64,000 nt of DNA from Heterobilharzia americana (Eukaryota; Platyhelminthes; Trematoda; Strigeidida; Schistosomatidae), in contig OX104132.1 of NCBI GenBank assembly GCA_944470555.2, positions 2,303,755 through 2,367,754 of the forward strand, written 5' to 3'. The notes beneath the pieces were generated by a model. That model searched no databases. It was not told where the DNA came from and was given only the letters and a program-made list of their open reading frames with translations. A program made the position numbers and the translations under genes. Positions 9,283 to 20,450 of the stretch are shown here, in pieces (position 1 is the stretch's first letter; each line of letters starts with the position of its first letter).

Positions 9283-9740
9283 AAGTTAGCCGCAACCAAT
9301 CAAATTATCATAATTGACATTCAGGCAATATCGAGGCATCCGCATACCAGACAGCCCATATACCAATAGAGATATAACAATTCGATACAACACAACAAAA
9401 CAACGGAGAATAACAAGTATGTCAATAAATAGTAATAACTATTATCCATTGTACAAGAAATGGCTATCGTTCCTCCATGGAATAGTGAATAACGCCTTGG
9501 CGTTTGAAGCGATGGGCACGAGGTTCGAGTCCCAGTGGGAACAACATACCTCACTGGGGTGCAAGTACATCCAGCTGACGAGTCTCAAGTAGGACGAGAC
9601 GAGCATTCTGGATTCCTCTACTAGCTACAACTAGCTAAATTATCATCATCGATATTCAGCCAATATCGAGGCATCCGCATACCAGCCAGCCCATACGCCA
9701 ATACATGTCGAACGATTCGATCCAACACAACAATAGATGT
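9283..9740 (+). repeat. SINE-alpha (Sm-alpha-like), about 1.3 tandem units
   Basis: Unit order: 'ggcaatatcgaggcatccgc' head, 'aacaagtatgtcaataaata', B box 'gaggttcgagtcccagtggg' (about 9520), 'tcactgggg', ribozyme, 'ctagctacaac', then the head of the next unit again (9655-9740). Head following tail directly supports tandem origin, as in schistosome satellite DNA. Confidence 0.8.
9563..9617 (+). ncRNA. Degenerate SINE-alpha hammerhead
   Basis: CTGACGAG core, stem II gtct..agga(c), but GAAA is GAGA and the cleavage triplet ATC is ATT. Stem I 'catccag/ctggat' is mostly kept. Probably inactive. Confidence 0.6.
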
Positions 9741-9744
9741 GAGA

Positions 9745-10044
9745 ACCTGTTGAAAATTTCACAACTTCCTTCTACTATAATTAATCTTGTATACTTTAGA
9801 TGATTGTCTTAATTACCTGATCAATTATCAAGATGTTGATACTTTCAGACTAATAAACTGTTAGTAAACAACTTTCACCAGCAGATTGGGTATATAATTT
9901 CATGTTTTGACAATGCTGCGTATGTTAGTGGATAGCCGATGATGATGATGATGAATTAATCAGAAAGGAAATATTTCTTCGCTAACATTTGACAGTAGTA
10001 GCAACCTAAATATTCAAGGACTTAACAGTACAAGATTATGCAAG
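9745..10044. other. Unassigned AT-rich stretch
   Basis: Nothing recognised apart from a short (atg)n run near 9940. Confidence 0.4.
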
Positions 10045-10292
10045 CCTAAATGGTCTGAATGTCACTACTCTAATCCCAGTCAGCCTCAGTGAGGATTCTT
10101 CGTAATGCTTCTGACATACCTTCGTTGTATGGTGACACAGCAGAGGGGCTTTGAATTCTCTCTCAACCCTATCACCCTTATTACTGCTACTGGTAGTGGG
10201 ATTATTATTATTAATAACACCTGTATTACTACTGCTACCACTACTACTACTACCACCACTGCTAATATCTTCCTTTCAGCTTCTTGTGAACT
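10045..10292 (-). mobile_element. PLE-B fragment (minus strand)
   Basis: Same orientation and sequence as 59775-60005, and inverted relative to 11405-11660. It covers the post-RT segment (PLE-B codons SPYNEGMSEALRR on the minus strand) and its internal TTA/CTA-rich microsatellite (10195-10262). It abuts PLE-A 3' sequence at 10297. Confidence 0.75.
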
Positions 10293-10296
10293 TCAA

Positions 10297-10523
10297 TAGA
10301 GTAATTAGAAGACGAAGTTTATCTGAAGAATGTGCGATGTATTTGCGCAATATACATTTCGAACAATCTGACCTTCTCACATACATTTACTTGCCTCAAG
10401 TCAAATATATTTAAACCAAGGACTGGGGGGGGGGACAAATACAACAACAACACACTAAGGGGATTAAAATTAAGAAAGATGAGAACAAACAGGAAGAGTA
10501 ACATTATAATGATTTTTCGCTTT
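10297..10523 (-). mobile_element. PLE-A 3' end, interrupted copy (part 1)
   Basis: Diverged match to 1529-1745: 'taattagaagacg' terminus, 'tatacatttcgaacaatctg', 'acatttactt'. Continues after the RTE-1 insertion at 10953. Confidence 0.75.
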
Positions 10524-10952
10524 GGTTCCTGGTGGAACATAGGGATTCAGTAGCATGTCTCCATTCCACTCTCTTCTCCGCAATCTTTTGAACCTGGCTC
10601 CACGACTGCCCATAAGCTTTCATTTCTTCCTCACACCATCTTCTCCATATCACCCTCCGACGCCCAACTTGTCGTTTTCCCTTTGGATTCCACTCGAGCA
10701 TGTGGCCTGGTTTGACACGTGATGTCCCCGAATGGTCTTCTCAGTGTGTGCCCAATCCATCTCCACCTTCTGGCCTGCCTCTTTTGTCAACTTGTTAGTT
10801 TTTGTCTATAGACCTTCGAGTTTGTGTGACAATTAGGCACAAATCATCGGCGAAATTCAAATCTTCTAAGATCTCCCCGGTCCAGCGTATCCCTCTCTTC
10901 TCGCTCCTCACAGTTTGCTGCATGATCCAGTCCACCACAATCAGGAAGATGA
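10524..10952 (-). mobile_element. RTE-1 LINE fragment inserted in PLE-A
   Basis: Minus-strand RTE-1 3' portion: 'ggttcctggtggaacatagg' end, the RT C-terminal block, and the RT region up to the codons before 'cttcctgattgtggtggact'. It is 5' truncated with an internal deletion. It splits a PLE-A copy, so it is the younger insertion. Confidence 0.75.
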
Positions 10953-11328
10953 TCGGTAAAATAAACAAAGTTTATCACGGGATGGGTGTAGTGTAAGAAC
11001 AAACTGTTTTTGTACACATAAAGGTGGTTTAAATTTGTGTATGGCTATGGCTTCCGCAAATCTCAGAATACGTTTCTGACTGACTGTTTCTATATAAAAC
11101 TTTGAAAGCTGTTTGAACATTAACTTTGTGACCTGTTCCTATGATATGTTTAGCTATAGATGAAGAGGGTCATCTCCCACCAGGGTTTATCACTGTTTCA
11201 TACTCCATTTATTTTTGAAGACATTTAGGCACATGTTCTACTACCCTCAACTGCATAACTCGACTACTCCTCCGTATGTATATGTGACCACACACACATG
11301 TAAATTGGTAAACACAATGGGATGTGAC
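10953..11328 (-). pseudogene. PLE-A GIY-YIG domain, interrupted copy (part 2)
   Basis: Continuation of the PLE-A copy, matching 1735-2095 in the same orientation ('gtaagaacaaactgtttttg' equivalent, then the complement of the codons for VPKWL and TCVC). Diverged, with stops. Sequence switches to plus-strand PLE-B at about 11329. Confidence 0.7.
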
Positions 11329-12690
11329 GTAATCACTAGTGGGTCAAAAAATGTACGACAAGATATTAGCCACATCAAGAATACCTCACAAGTCTCAATT
11401 ATCACCCACCTACATTTATAATTAAATTCATAAGAAGCTGAAAGGAAGATATCAGCAGTGGTAGTAGTAGTAATACATGTGTTATTAATAATAATCCCAC
11501 TACCAGTAGCAGTAATAAGGGTGATAGGGTTGAGAGAGAATTCAAACCCCTCTGCTGTGTCACCATACAACGAAGGTATGTCAGAAGCATTACGAAGAAT
11601 CCTCACTGAGGCTGACTGGGATTACAGTAGTGGCATTTACACCAACAAACTCACTGAGAAATAAGCTATGCACGTTAAAATATCCTATCGATGGAATTGA
11701 GCAAAGTAATTTACTTTACCGAATCCCTTGCATTGATTTCCAGGTCAAATACATAGGTGAGTGAAAGTAGTCGACTAGTCAGGGTCGATTAGAATAACAG
11801 CGTGCAATAGCTTAGCTAAATCACGATTAGTAGATTGTAATAAGATGAGAAATACAGAGAAATGTAGGTTGACTGGCAATAGCTCTGCACGCAATTACAC
11901 ACAATCAGTCACACAATGGGGTGGGATAGAGCGACAGTGCTTCAAACTAACTTAGTTGGATAGAGGGAGGGAGGGAGGGAGGGAAGGAGAGATTGATAAC
12001 TGACTGTTTGTTTATAGAATCAACACTGAATACGTGGAGGTAACAGGAATGTTTCTACACCTGTCCAGATATATGGAGGATTTTACCACCCTTGTCATTA
12101 CAGAGAAGGAGAGGTAATTAGCACAGTATAAACTCTGTCTCAAAGTTGTGGAGTTAGTTACCTGATTGACATGAATATGGACAATAAATTCTTTCCGAAA
12201 AGTTGTATGTAGCATTTCTAATAAACAGACTAAAATGGAATTATAATCTACGTGTTTTCTTGACTCATTCACTACCCCTTGTTGTTAATCCTGGATTTAA
12301 ATCTCCATTTATTTCTACATATTTCAGGTGTGTCATGGCATTATTACTACTACTACTACTACTGCCACTAATACTTCATTTCAACTGTAGGCTGTTTGCA
12401 ACTGATGAATGGCTGTGAAATACAAACGAGCTCATTTTATTCTGCAAAATATCTTTGTTCTTGTATTGTTCAAATTTGTCAAGGGAATTAAATGTATTAC
12501 ATTTCAATGGAAACAGAATCACTCCACATTAGGGGGGGGGGGGGGTTAATGGGGTTGGGTGTGGCCGGCTGATGAGTCCTAGATAGGACGACTACCATTT
12601 CTATCTATCACTAATGACGTTTGCTTAGTATGTTGATGTGATGTGTGACAGGGTCAAGTGACAGAAAAACTGTGTCAGACAATGGGTTGT
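11329..12690 (+). mobile_element. PLE-B (subtype B2) 3' portion
   Basis: Begins 'atcactagtgggtcaaaaaa' (post-RT), passes SPYNEGMSEALRR (11555-11593) and the GIY-YIG start LLYRIPCIDFQVKYIGE (about 11718-11768), then degenerates. The 3' untranslated part includes 'gtagcatttctaataaacag', a CTA microsatellite (12343-12363), a G-run (12532-12545) and a hammerhead-like motif. The same 3' part recurs at 60364-61295. Broken by stops. Confidence 0.75.
12555..12610 (+). ncRNA. Hammerhead-like motif in PLE-B2 3' region
   Basis: CTGATGAG at 12569-12576 with a good stem II (gtcct agat aggac), but the GAAA strand reads GACTA, so the catalytic core is broken. The identical defect occurs at 61194 in another copy. 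Confidence 0.45.
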
Positions 12691-12849
12691 TTATACAGTG
12701 AAGTATTTCTTTCGTTCACATGAATTTAACACCACACACAGGTATGACAGTTTGTCTTGTTTCAAAAAGAAAATCAGCTTCCTTCTTCCAAACATTCATA
12801 CTACAGAATGAAGAACTGTTGAGAACGAGATAGATGAAAGAAGTAGGCT

Positions 12850-13097
12850 GGATATTAGTTGGTTGGAGGCATATCTGCAACCTCTACGGGACTGTTGCCC
12901 TCCCCTGTGAGATTCGAACCCGCATCAACACTGTGGTATTCAGGTGATGGTTAACCTTCTCTATAGAAGTCGTAACGTCTCTGACTCAAGCATTGGGTGA
13001 CATGAGTTTGAATCTCATGGAGGGAGGGGTGACAACAATTCAATCAAGGTTGTAGATACACCCTTCCTGCCGACTGCCTTCAACCAACTAATATTTA
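12850..13097. repeat. SINE-delta foldback with terminal inverted repeats
   Basis: Ends are inverted: 'atattagttggttggaggca' on the left and 'tgccttcaaccaactaatat' on the right. Inside are a minus-strand tRNA-like B box ('gagattcgaaccc', 12910-12922) and a plus-strand tRNA-like stretch ('gagtttgaatctcatgg', about 13003-13019). It is either two tRNA-like SINEs head to head or a foldback element. Confidence 0.55.
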
Positions 13098-13214
13098 TCA
13101 AATTCCACAACGTTGATGAGCCTTATAGCTTGATGGCCAAATGGTAAATATGATAGAGTGAAATCAGTCAGCACATAGGACAAGACAAGATTCAATGACC
13201 AGTCAATGAAATAA

Positions 13215-13450
13215 GCTGGAATTTAACCCAACATTTTTTCAAGTTGCTATTCATTATGAACTGACACGAGTTAAAGGAACATTGCAAACGTGGGAGCACT
13301 GAACAGCCGTTTCGTCCTGATACGGGACTTCCATAGAGGTGCGAACCCAAGACTTTCAGGTTCCACGGTCAGCATGTTACCATTGAGACCGTAGCCACTG
13401 GGTCGGACGGAGTCCAATGGTCCATATTTCCAATTTCTGTCAGTTCAAGA
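13215..13450 (-). repeat. SINE-beta copy, minus strand
   Basis: Tail 'ttcaagttgctattcattat', ribozyme remnant (CGAAAC kept on the minus strand, CTGAGGAG strand mutated), then reverse A/B boxes and 'agccactgggtcgg'. Confidence 0.65.
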
Positions 13451-13594
13451 TATAGTGCGACCATCACACAATGTCATCATTGAGTATTTATCTTCATGAC
13501 GACCAGGTTTTACCCCACTGGTCACGACTTCTCATTAGAAATTAACGAATCCTCTCTCAAAGTTAATCACCAAGGAGCACTAGATCAATTGAAT

Positions 13595-13865
13595 TTTGGA
13601 GTTTGTGGGGATTTGATGATTTTTCAAGTGAGTATTCATCATAGATTGACATCAGTTAAAAGAACAGAAATTGGAAATATGAACCATGGAATTCCGACCC
13701 AGTGGTTAGGGGCTTGATGGTAACGTCCTAGTTCGAGCCCCGGCGGGTAGGGTTATGAGTGCACACTGCTGAGGAGTACGACAAAACACCCCTGTCCAGT
13801 GTTCTCACGTTTACAATATTCCTCCAATTGATATCAGTTCATGATGAATACCAGCTTGAAAAATC
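13595..13865. repeat. SINE-beta head-to-head pair
   Basis: Minus-strand tail (13600-13662) joined to a plus-strand copy: 'gacccagtggttaggggctt', B-box-like 'agttcgagccccgg', ribozyme with CTGAGGAG at 13769 but a deleted stem II, and tail to 13865. Confidence 0.6.
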
Positions 13866-14573
13866 AATAAATCTCCAGAAAACCCTTTCCCCCCTCCCCC
13901 CCACCGAATTCATTTAATACAACATTATCTATCAATTCAAGGTTATGGTACACTTTGAACACGATGAAAATAAATTAGGAGGACAGAGATCAGAAAAATG
14001 AGATGTACAGAAGGAGCACAGACCAGCTTACACATATATACAGTAGGAAAAACCACCATAATAATAATGGTGATAGTAATAGTAATGATAGCAATCATAA
14101 CCATAACAATAATGATGATAAAAATAATAGAAAAATGATGAAAATATAATTTTCATAATGTTTTCAGCATGACAACATTATGTCGCCGTCGTCGTCGTCA
14201 TCATCATCATATGATAAAGCACAGTATATCTTTATTGCTTACGCGTTTCAATATAAGTGTAAAAAGTATGTATACATTCAACTTAAAATTTTAGATTATG
14301 TCAATCATTCTATTAAGTGAAATATGCAAAATCATGATGATGGTTAAAACAAAGAAAAAAAAAGGTGAATAGACCCAGTAACTACAAGTTGATAGAGTAG
14401 TCTACTTAAGGCAGGAAATTCGAAGATTGATTGATTTATTCAATCCTGCTCTCTACGCAGGTTATTTTTTCATATTCCATCTACAATCATCTCACTTAGT
14501 ATCAATCATACAAGTCAACTAAACCATAGATAATAATCAGTATATGATTTTCTCCAACACCCTCCCCCCCCCT
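13866..14573. other. Unassigned low-complexity stretch
   Basis: C-rich run near 13890, (ataatg)-like repeats at 14055-14135 and (gtc/atc)n at 14183-14210. No gene or repeat family recognised. Confidence 0.5.
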
Positions 14574-16232
14574 TAGAAGTCCTGAGTGCCATAAAGTTAC
14601 TGAACTCCGAGAAAGCATCAGGACTTAAAGGAATTCCTGCAGAAGCACTGAAAACAGACGCAAAGACAACAGAGAACATGCTCATGCCATCATTGCACAA
14701 GGTTTGGGAGGAAGGAAGGAAAGATACCTGGAGATTGGAAAAAGGGCTACCTTGTCAAACTACCAAAGAAGGGAGACCCAAGCCTTTGCAAGAACTGGCA
14801 AGGAATGATGCTCCACTCTTGTCCATCCCAAGCAAAATATTATGATGCATCATCCTAGAGAGACTAAAGGATGAGATGGATTCAAAATTGCCACCGGAAC
14901 AGACTGGCTGGCTGGATTCAGGAAGTACAAATCATGTGTGGATCAAATTGCAAACACTACGCTACACATCATCATAAAACGGAGAGGAGAATGGTAGTTT
15001 ACTCTCCACCTCAACTTCATCCACTTTGAAAAGGCCTTCCTTCAACAGCGTCAACCGAGAAGTAATTTGGCAGAATATCACAAACCTTTATCAACCTCAC
15101 TCAACACCTATATGAAGACGCAACATGTCAAGTAATTCACAATGGAAAACACAGTGACGCCTTTGAAGTGAAGACAGTTGACGGAAGTAAGACAAGGCTG
15201 TCTACTATCACCTATAATCTTCCTGATTGTGGTCGACTCGACTGGACTGAACTGGATCATGCAGCAGACAACTATGAGAAGCTGTGAGAAGATGGGCACA
15301 CGCTCGCTGTTTGACCGATGGAAAGACCATAGAAGATTTGAATTTCGCCAACGATGGTGATTTATGTCTAATGACTTATGTAGCACAAACTCGAAGATCT
15401 ACAGGCGAAAACTAACAAGTTGACAGAAGAGGCAGGGCAGGGTAGCGGAGACGGGACTTCAAGTGAACGTAGAGAAGATACAGGTGATCAAGATACCCAA
15501 CCAACAACAACATCAACGACAGGCACCAATCAACATTAACGGGAAAAACCTGAAAGAAGTAGTCTCTTTCACCTACCCACCGATCTAGGCAGCATCGTTC
15601 CAACTACACGCGGCACATGCACAAACTAGGATGTCGAAACCAGGATTGGAAAAACAGCAAGGCAGTCTTTCATTAATTTGAAATCGGTGTGGAGATCTAC
15701 TGCACTCAGCACAAAGCGTGAACAACATCCGCATTTTAAACAGTAATCAAGTCAAGTCAGTGCTGCTTTGTGATGGTCCAGAAACTTGGCGTGTCACGTA
15801 AACCACTTCCGTCAAACTACAGACATTCACCAACAGCTGCCACCTACGCTAACTCGATACTTAAGAGCAGATCAGATGGCCAGAAAGAATAAGCAACAAG
15901 GAACGCACTCTGACCTGGCAACGAACCAACAAAGCAAGAACCTATCACTCAACACATATGCAGTGGAAGAAAGTGGAGATGGATTGGACGTTCACTGAGA
16001 AGGCTGACTGGGTACATCACGCACCATACCAGGCCCTCGAGTGGAATCCAAATGGGAAATGACGAGTTGGGCATCCCAGGGGAGAGGGTGACATAGAGGA
16101 GATGGTGTGAGGAAGAAATGAAAGCTTGTGGGCAGTTGTGGAGCCAGGTTGAAAAGACTACAGTGAAGAGAATGCAATGGAGGCGCACCACTGGAGCTCT
16201 ATGTTCCACTAGGACCCCACTGGAAAAATAAT
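14574..16232 (+). mobile_element. RTE-1 LINE, 5' truncated
   Basis: Covers the RT start (GIPAEALKTDAKT) through the RT palm to the 3' end ('gttccactaggaccccact'). Motif A region reads as a broken 'NFIHFEKAF' block; the FADD box is disrupted ('ttcgccaacgatggtgattt'). Several stops and frameshifts. A typical dead LINE copy; the minus-strand frames in it are antisense. Confidence 0.75.
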
Positions 16233-16337
16233 CAAAATAAAAATCACCCACCACTTCCACCTTTTCGATTGATATGAGAAGTTCTAATTGTCGGTAGACA
16301 ATGATGAACGAATAGTAACGGATTACGATTTTACATG

Positions 16338-16455
16338 ACAGTTGGGTCTTACAACTCAGTCGATAAAGGAACTGGTGAGAAACCCTAGTGATCTTTGGTT
16401 CGAATCTTGCCAAGAGGCTTAGATTCTCATTTCACCTTCAGTCATCATCTAGTAT
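16338..16455 (+). repeat. SINE-gamma copy
   Basis: tRNA-like: A-box-like 'ttacaactcagtcgataaag', B box 'ggttcgaatcttg' (about 16397), then the tail 'ctcatttcaccttcagtcat' that marks this family. Confidence 0.65.
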
Positions 16456-16464
16456 CAATTTATA

Positions 16465-16805
16465 GTGTAATTTAGTTGGTTGTGTGGCACGCAGTGGAAT
16501 CTAGCTTGGAGTGCGTTTCGTTTTATTTGGGACTCATCAGCTGGATTTACTTTCACCCCTAGTGAGTAATGTTATCCGCACTGAGATTTGAATATCTTAC
16601 CTACCCCTTCAAATATCAAGGTTTTGTCCAATACCCCACTAAGAGACGAACGATAAATACCTCTTGTACAATGGATATTAGTTATACCTATTTGTTGATA
16701 TCTGAGAAGGCCGACTGGGGGGGGACAAATTGAATTGTTCGACCTCTCTTGCCTATTAAGCTCTTATGCGGATACCTCGATATACTGCCTGAATATTTCA
16801 TTGGC
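16465..16805 (-). repeat. SINE-alpha copy, minus strand
   Basis: Reverse order of the SINE-alpha unit: 'gcagtggaatctagct' tail, ribozyme, reverse B box, 'gttgttgata'-type middle, and the head 'gcggatacctcgatatactg' near 16780. Confidence 0.7.
16492..16552 (-). ncRNA. SINE-alpha hammerhead, core intact
   Basis: On the minus strand CTGATGAG (16540-16533) and CGAAAC (16520-16515) are intact. Stem II is weakened (gtcc/aaac), and the cleavage triplet region is altered. Possibly weak. Confidence 0.5.
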
Positions 16806-16809
16806 TTCA

Positions 16810-17311
16810 GTTTAATTTGAATACTGAACACCTCTACACATAACAGTATATTATTACCTTTAAGCAACCAGTTGTATACGAAGACTTAAAACTGGATCAA
16901 ATGTATCGCAAAGAGGAGTGGAATATAACCATAACAATCATATGATCTAGCAATTAAGAAAGAAATGAATAACTAAGCTCCTGTTGTTCTATAGTAAAGT
17001 TAGAATAATACCAATTAGTAGAAAGAATCATGTAAACGAAGGCATGCCTGCTGATCTGACATTTCAATGGATTCCATTTGATACTGAATATATAGAACAT
17101 AAAGGGGGACAACTTTGTCATTTAACTATTTATCGTATTTCGAATGTGTCTGTAACCTTGTTGATGTTCCCCCCCCTCCAAGGTGTCATTCTTTCTTTTC
17201 CTATCCCCCCTCCCATGTTTTCTCTTTTTCTCCCAAATAACTTATCATTTTCAACTAGTATCGATTTTAGCAAATATACTAATGATTTGACAATTTCCAT
17301 GCATGTCTCCA
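16810..17311. other. Unassigned stretch upstream of RTE-1 copy I
   Basis: A 113-codon frame at 16984-17325 has no recognisable domain and ends inside RTE-1. Contains C- and T-rich runs. Positions 17304-17311 form the left half of the probable 8-bp target duplication of RTE-1 copy I. Confidence 0.35.
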
Positions 17312-17374
17312 CCTCGCCTGGTTAACTAGTTCACTAATTACTAGACGGTCCTAAACCCGGGTAAAGAGGGAAGG

Positions 17375-18190
17375 TTCGGCATAGGGACATGGAATGTCCC
17401 CACGATGTTTGAACCCAGCAAGGCAGCCCAGATTGCAAACGAGATGAGAAGGTATCGCATTGAAATGCTAGGAATTTGCGAAAGCAGATGGAATGGAAGT
17501 GGACTCCACAAACTCTCAACTGCAGAATCAATAATCTACTCCGATATTGTCACCCAGACGACAACCATGAGCACACTGAGTTTTCGAGTGGCTATCATGA
17601 TGTCCCAAACAGCATCGAAGGCTCTCTCTCATGCAGTGGGAACCAATCTCCTCCTGCATCAGGATCATGACAGCAAGATTCAACTCAAAAGGAAGGAAGG
17701 TCACAATCATACAATGCTACGCTACACTATGCACCTACAAATAATGCAGAGCAAGAGAAAAAGGAGGTACTCTACAGACAACTTCAATCAACACTGGACA
17801 AGACACCACCTCAGTTGGCGATATCAAAATTCATTCTAATGGACGACATGAATGCCAGCCAAACTGGGAGCAGACAACACAGGAAGAGAACTAACCATGG
17901 GTCGAGAAGCGCTCGGTGAGGTGATGAACGAGAATGGAGAATTGTTTGCAGAATTCTGCGCATTCAACGATTTGGTGATTGGAGTGAGGCAGTGTGTTCA
18001 AGCACAAGGATATCCACAAAGGGACATGGATTTCACCAGACACCAGGACACACTAAAAATCAAATCGACTTTATCTCAATCTCAAGAAAATGGAGACGCA
18101 GTCTACTTAACACAAGGTCAAGAAGAGGAGCAGATGTAGGTTCACACCACTATCTACTACAAAAACCTTCCAAATCAAGTTAAAAGCCTT
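17375..18190 (+). pseudogene. RTE-1 apurinic-type endonuclease remnant
   Basis: Starts with FGIGTWNVPTMFEPSKAAQI, the hallmark opening of RTE-clade endonucleases (GTWNVRT...), followed by IEMLGICESRWNGSG. The frame then shifts: the continuation (MGREALGEVMNENGELFAEF, and the GHGFHQTPGHTKNQIDF block) is spread over other frames. The enzyme would nick target DNA for target-primed reverse transcription. The 144-codon plus frame is identical to the one in copy II, frameshifts included. Confidence 0.75.
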
Positions 18191-18879
18191 CAAGGAAGTT
18201 GGTGATAGACCGCAGTTCAAGTACAAAACTCGGAAACTGAAGGATGAAACTACAAAGGACATCTTCACGACAGTCAGCCATCAAGACAAAATGGGAGATA
18301 TCGAGGAACATCCCTGAAGAAACCTGTGTGGAAGAACACTGGAAGTCTTTGAAAGCTATGTGGAAAGGAACCTGCACAGCCGTATTAGGAAGGAAGAAGA
18401 AAGAAGACAAGGAATGGATCTCGACGGATACCTGGAAGCTGATAGAGGAGAGGAGGATGGTGAAGCAGAAGATAAACCAGTGCAGTGCAAGGATGCTCAA
18501 CGACAAGAGGAACTGAGCACAATGTATAAAACACTGAACAAAGAAGTAAAGAAAAGTGCACGGAAAGACAAAAGACACTTCTACGAAACACTGTCAAGTG
18601 AAGCAGAACAGGCTGCAGGTAGGAGAGACCTGACAACATCGTATCAAATAACCAGGTTACTATCTGGGAAGAGAGATCAACACAGACGAAGCCAATAAAA
18701 GATGATGACGGAAATTTAACTACGAAAGAAGAGAAACAAAGGACACGATGGGTTGACCACTTCAAGAAGCTCTTGAATCGACCACCACCTGCACTTCGTC
18801 CAGAAATACCACCTACAGCCGCTGAACTACAAGTGAACATAAATCCTCCAACAAAAATGGAAGTCCTGAACGCCACACC

Positions 18880-19726
18880 ATAAAGCTACTGAAATGTGGG
18901 AAAGCAGCAGGACCAGATGGAATACCGCCAGAAGCACTGAAAACAGACGCAGAGACAACAGCGGACATGCTCACACCACTATTGCAGAAGGTGTGGAAGG
19001 AAGAGAAGGTACCTGCCTATTGATTGGAAGAAGGGTTACCTTGTCAAACTGCCGAAGAAGGAAGACCTCAGTGTTTGCAAGAACTGGCGCGGGCTCACTC
19101 TCCTGTCCACCCAAAGCAAGCAAAATGTTAAGCCGCATCATCCTGGCGAGGCTGAAGGATGCATTGGATTCAAAACTACGACCACAAAAGGCTGGATTCA
19201 GGAAGTACAAATCATGTGCCGACCAAATTGCAACAATACACTACGCATCATCATACAACAGAGTATGGAATGGCAGTCAACTCAACTCTACCTCAACTTC
19301 ATCCACTTTGAGAAGGCCTTTGACAGCGTCGACCAACAGGTAATTTGGAAACTGCTTCAATACTACGGAATACCACAAACTTTTATCAACCTCATTCAAC
19401 AACTATATGAAGACACCACATGTCAAGTAATTCACAATGAGAAGCTCAGTGATGCCTTTGAAGTGAAGACAGGGGTAAAACAAGGTTGTCTACTATCACG
19501 TATGATATTCCTGATTGTGGTCGACCGGTTCATGCAACAAACAGTGGGGAGCTGTGAGAAGAAGGGGATACACTGGACTGCGGAAAAGAACCTAGAAGAT
19601 CTGGATTTCGCAGATGAATTGTGTCTGATATCACACAAACTTGAAGATCTACAGGCGAAAACTAACAAGTTGACAGAAGAGGCAGGGCAGGGCAGGGCAG
19701 GGCAGCGAAGACGGGACTTCAGGTGA
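18880..19726 (+). pseudogene. RTE-1 reverse transcriptase remnant
   Basis: RT blocks are readable: AGPDGIPPEALKTDAETTAD (start of palm), YLNFIHFEKAFDSVD (motif A), GVKQGCLLSRMIFLIVV (motif B), then DLDFADELCLISHKLEDLQ, where the usual FADD is FADE with one D codon missing. In-frame stops lie upstream. A 170-codon piece (19214-19726) is open. A (ggcag)n expansion follows at 19680-19705. Confidence 0.75.
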
Positions 19727-20450
19727 ATATAGAGAAGACGGAAGTGATGAAGATACCGCACCACCACCATCAACAACAACAACAAACTCCAGTCACCATC
19801 AACGGGAGAAACTTAAAGGAAGTAACCTCCTTCAACTATCTAGGAAACACTGTTTCAACTACAGGCGGGACGGACGAGGACGTCAAAGTCAGAATCGGAA
19901 AAGCAAGACAGGTGTTCATTAGCCTGAAACCAGTGTGGAGATCTTCTGCACTGCACTCAGCATGTGGAACAAGATACGGATTTTCAACACCAATCCATTC
20001 AAGTCAGTGCTTCTGTATGGCTCAGAGACTTGGTGCGTCACGAAAGGCATTTCCAATAAACTACAGACATTCATCAACAACTGCTTACGCTGGCTACTGA
20101 AGATCAGATAGCCAGAAAGAATAAGCAACAAGGAACTCTGGGAACGAACCAACCAAGAACCTATCACCCAACAAATATGCAGGAGGAAGTGGAGATGGAT
20201 TGGCCATGCACTGAGAAGGCCAAATGGGGACATCACGCGTCAGGCCAGTTGCTCGAGTGGAATCCCCATGGGAAGCGATAAGTTGGACGTCCGAGGGCGA
20301 CATGGAGAAGATGGTGCGAGGAGGAAATGAGAGCTTCTGGGCTGTCGTGGAGCCAGGTTCAAAAGATTTCGGAGAACAGAGTTCACTGGAGGTGTGCTAC
20401 TGAATCCCTATGTTCCACTAGGAACCCAAGGGACTAATAATAAATATAAT
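19727..20450 (+). pseudogene. RTE-1 C-terminal domain remnant
   Basis: INGRNLKEVTSFNYLG, TGGTDEDVKVRIGKARQVF and a KWRWIGHALRRP-like block, all characteristic of the RTE-clade C-terminus. Frames are interrupted. Contains a CAA/CCA microsatellite at 19757-19787. Confidence 0.7.

Noticed and set aside
11247..11606. 119-codon minus-strand frame
   Set aside because: Antisense of PLE-B post-RT coding sequence; similar antisense frames occur in the other PLE-B copies (33954-34283, 59828-60154).
16984..17325. 113-codon plus frame
   Set aside because: Ends inside RTE-1, starts on TTG, crosses C- and T-rich runs, no recognised motif.
17528..17710. 60-codon minus frames inside both RTE-1 copies
   Set aside because: Antisense shadows of the endonuclease region, identical only because the DNA is nearly identical.
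18385..18876. 163-codon minus frame in RTE-1 copy I
   Set aside because: Antisense of the LINE linker and RT start; the matching region of copy II (54556-55041) also has one for the same reason.
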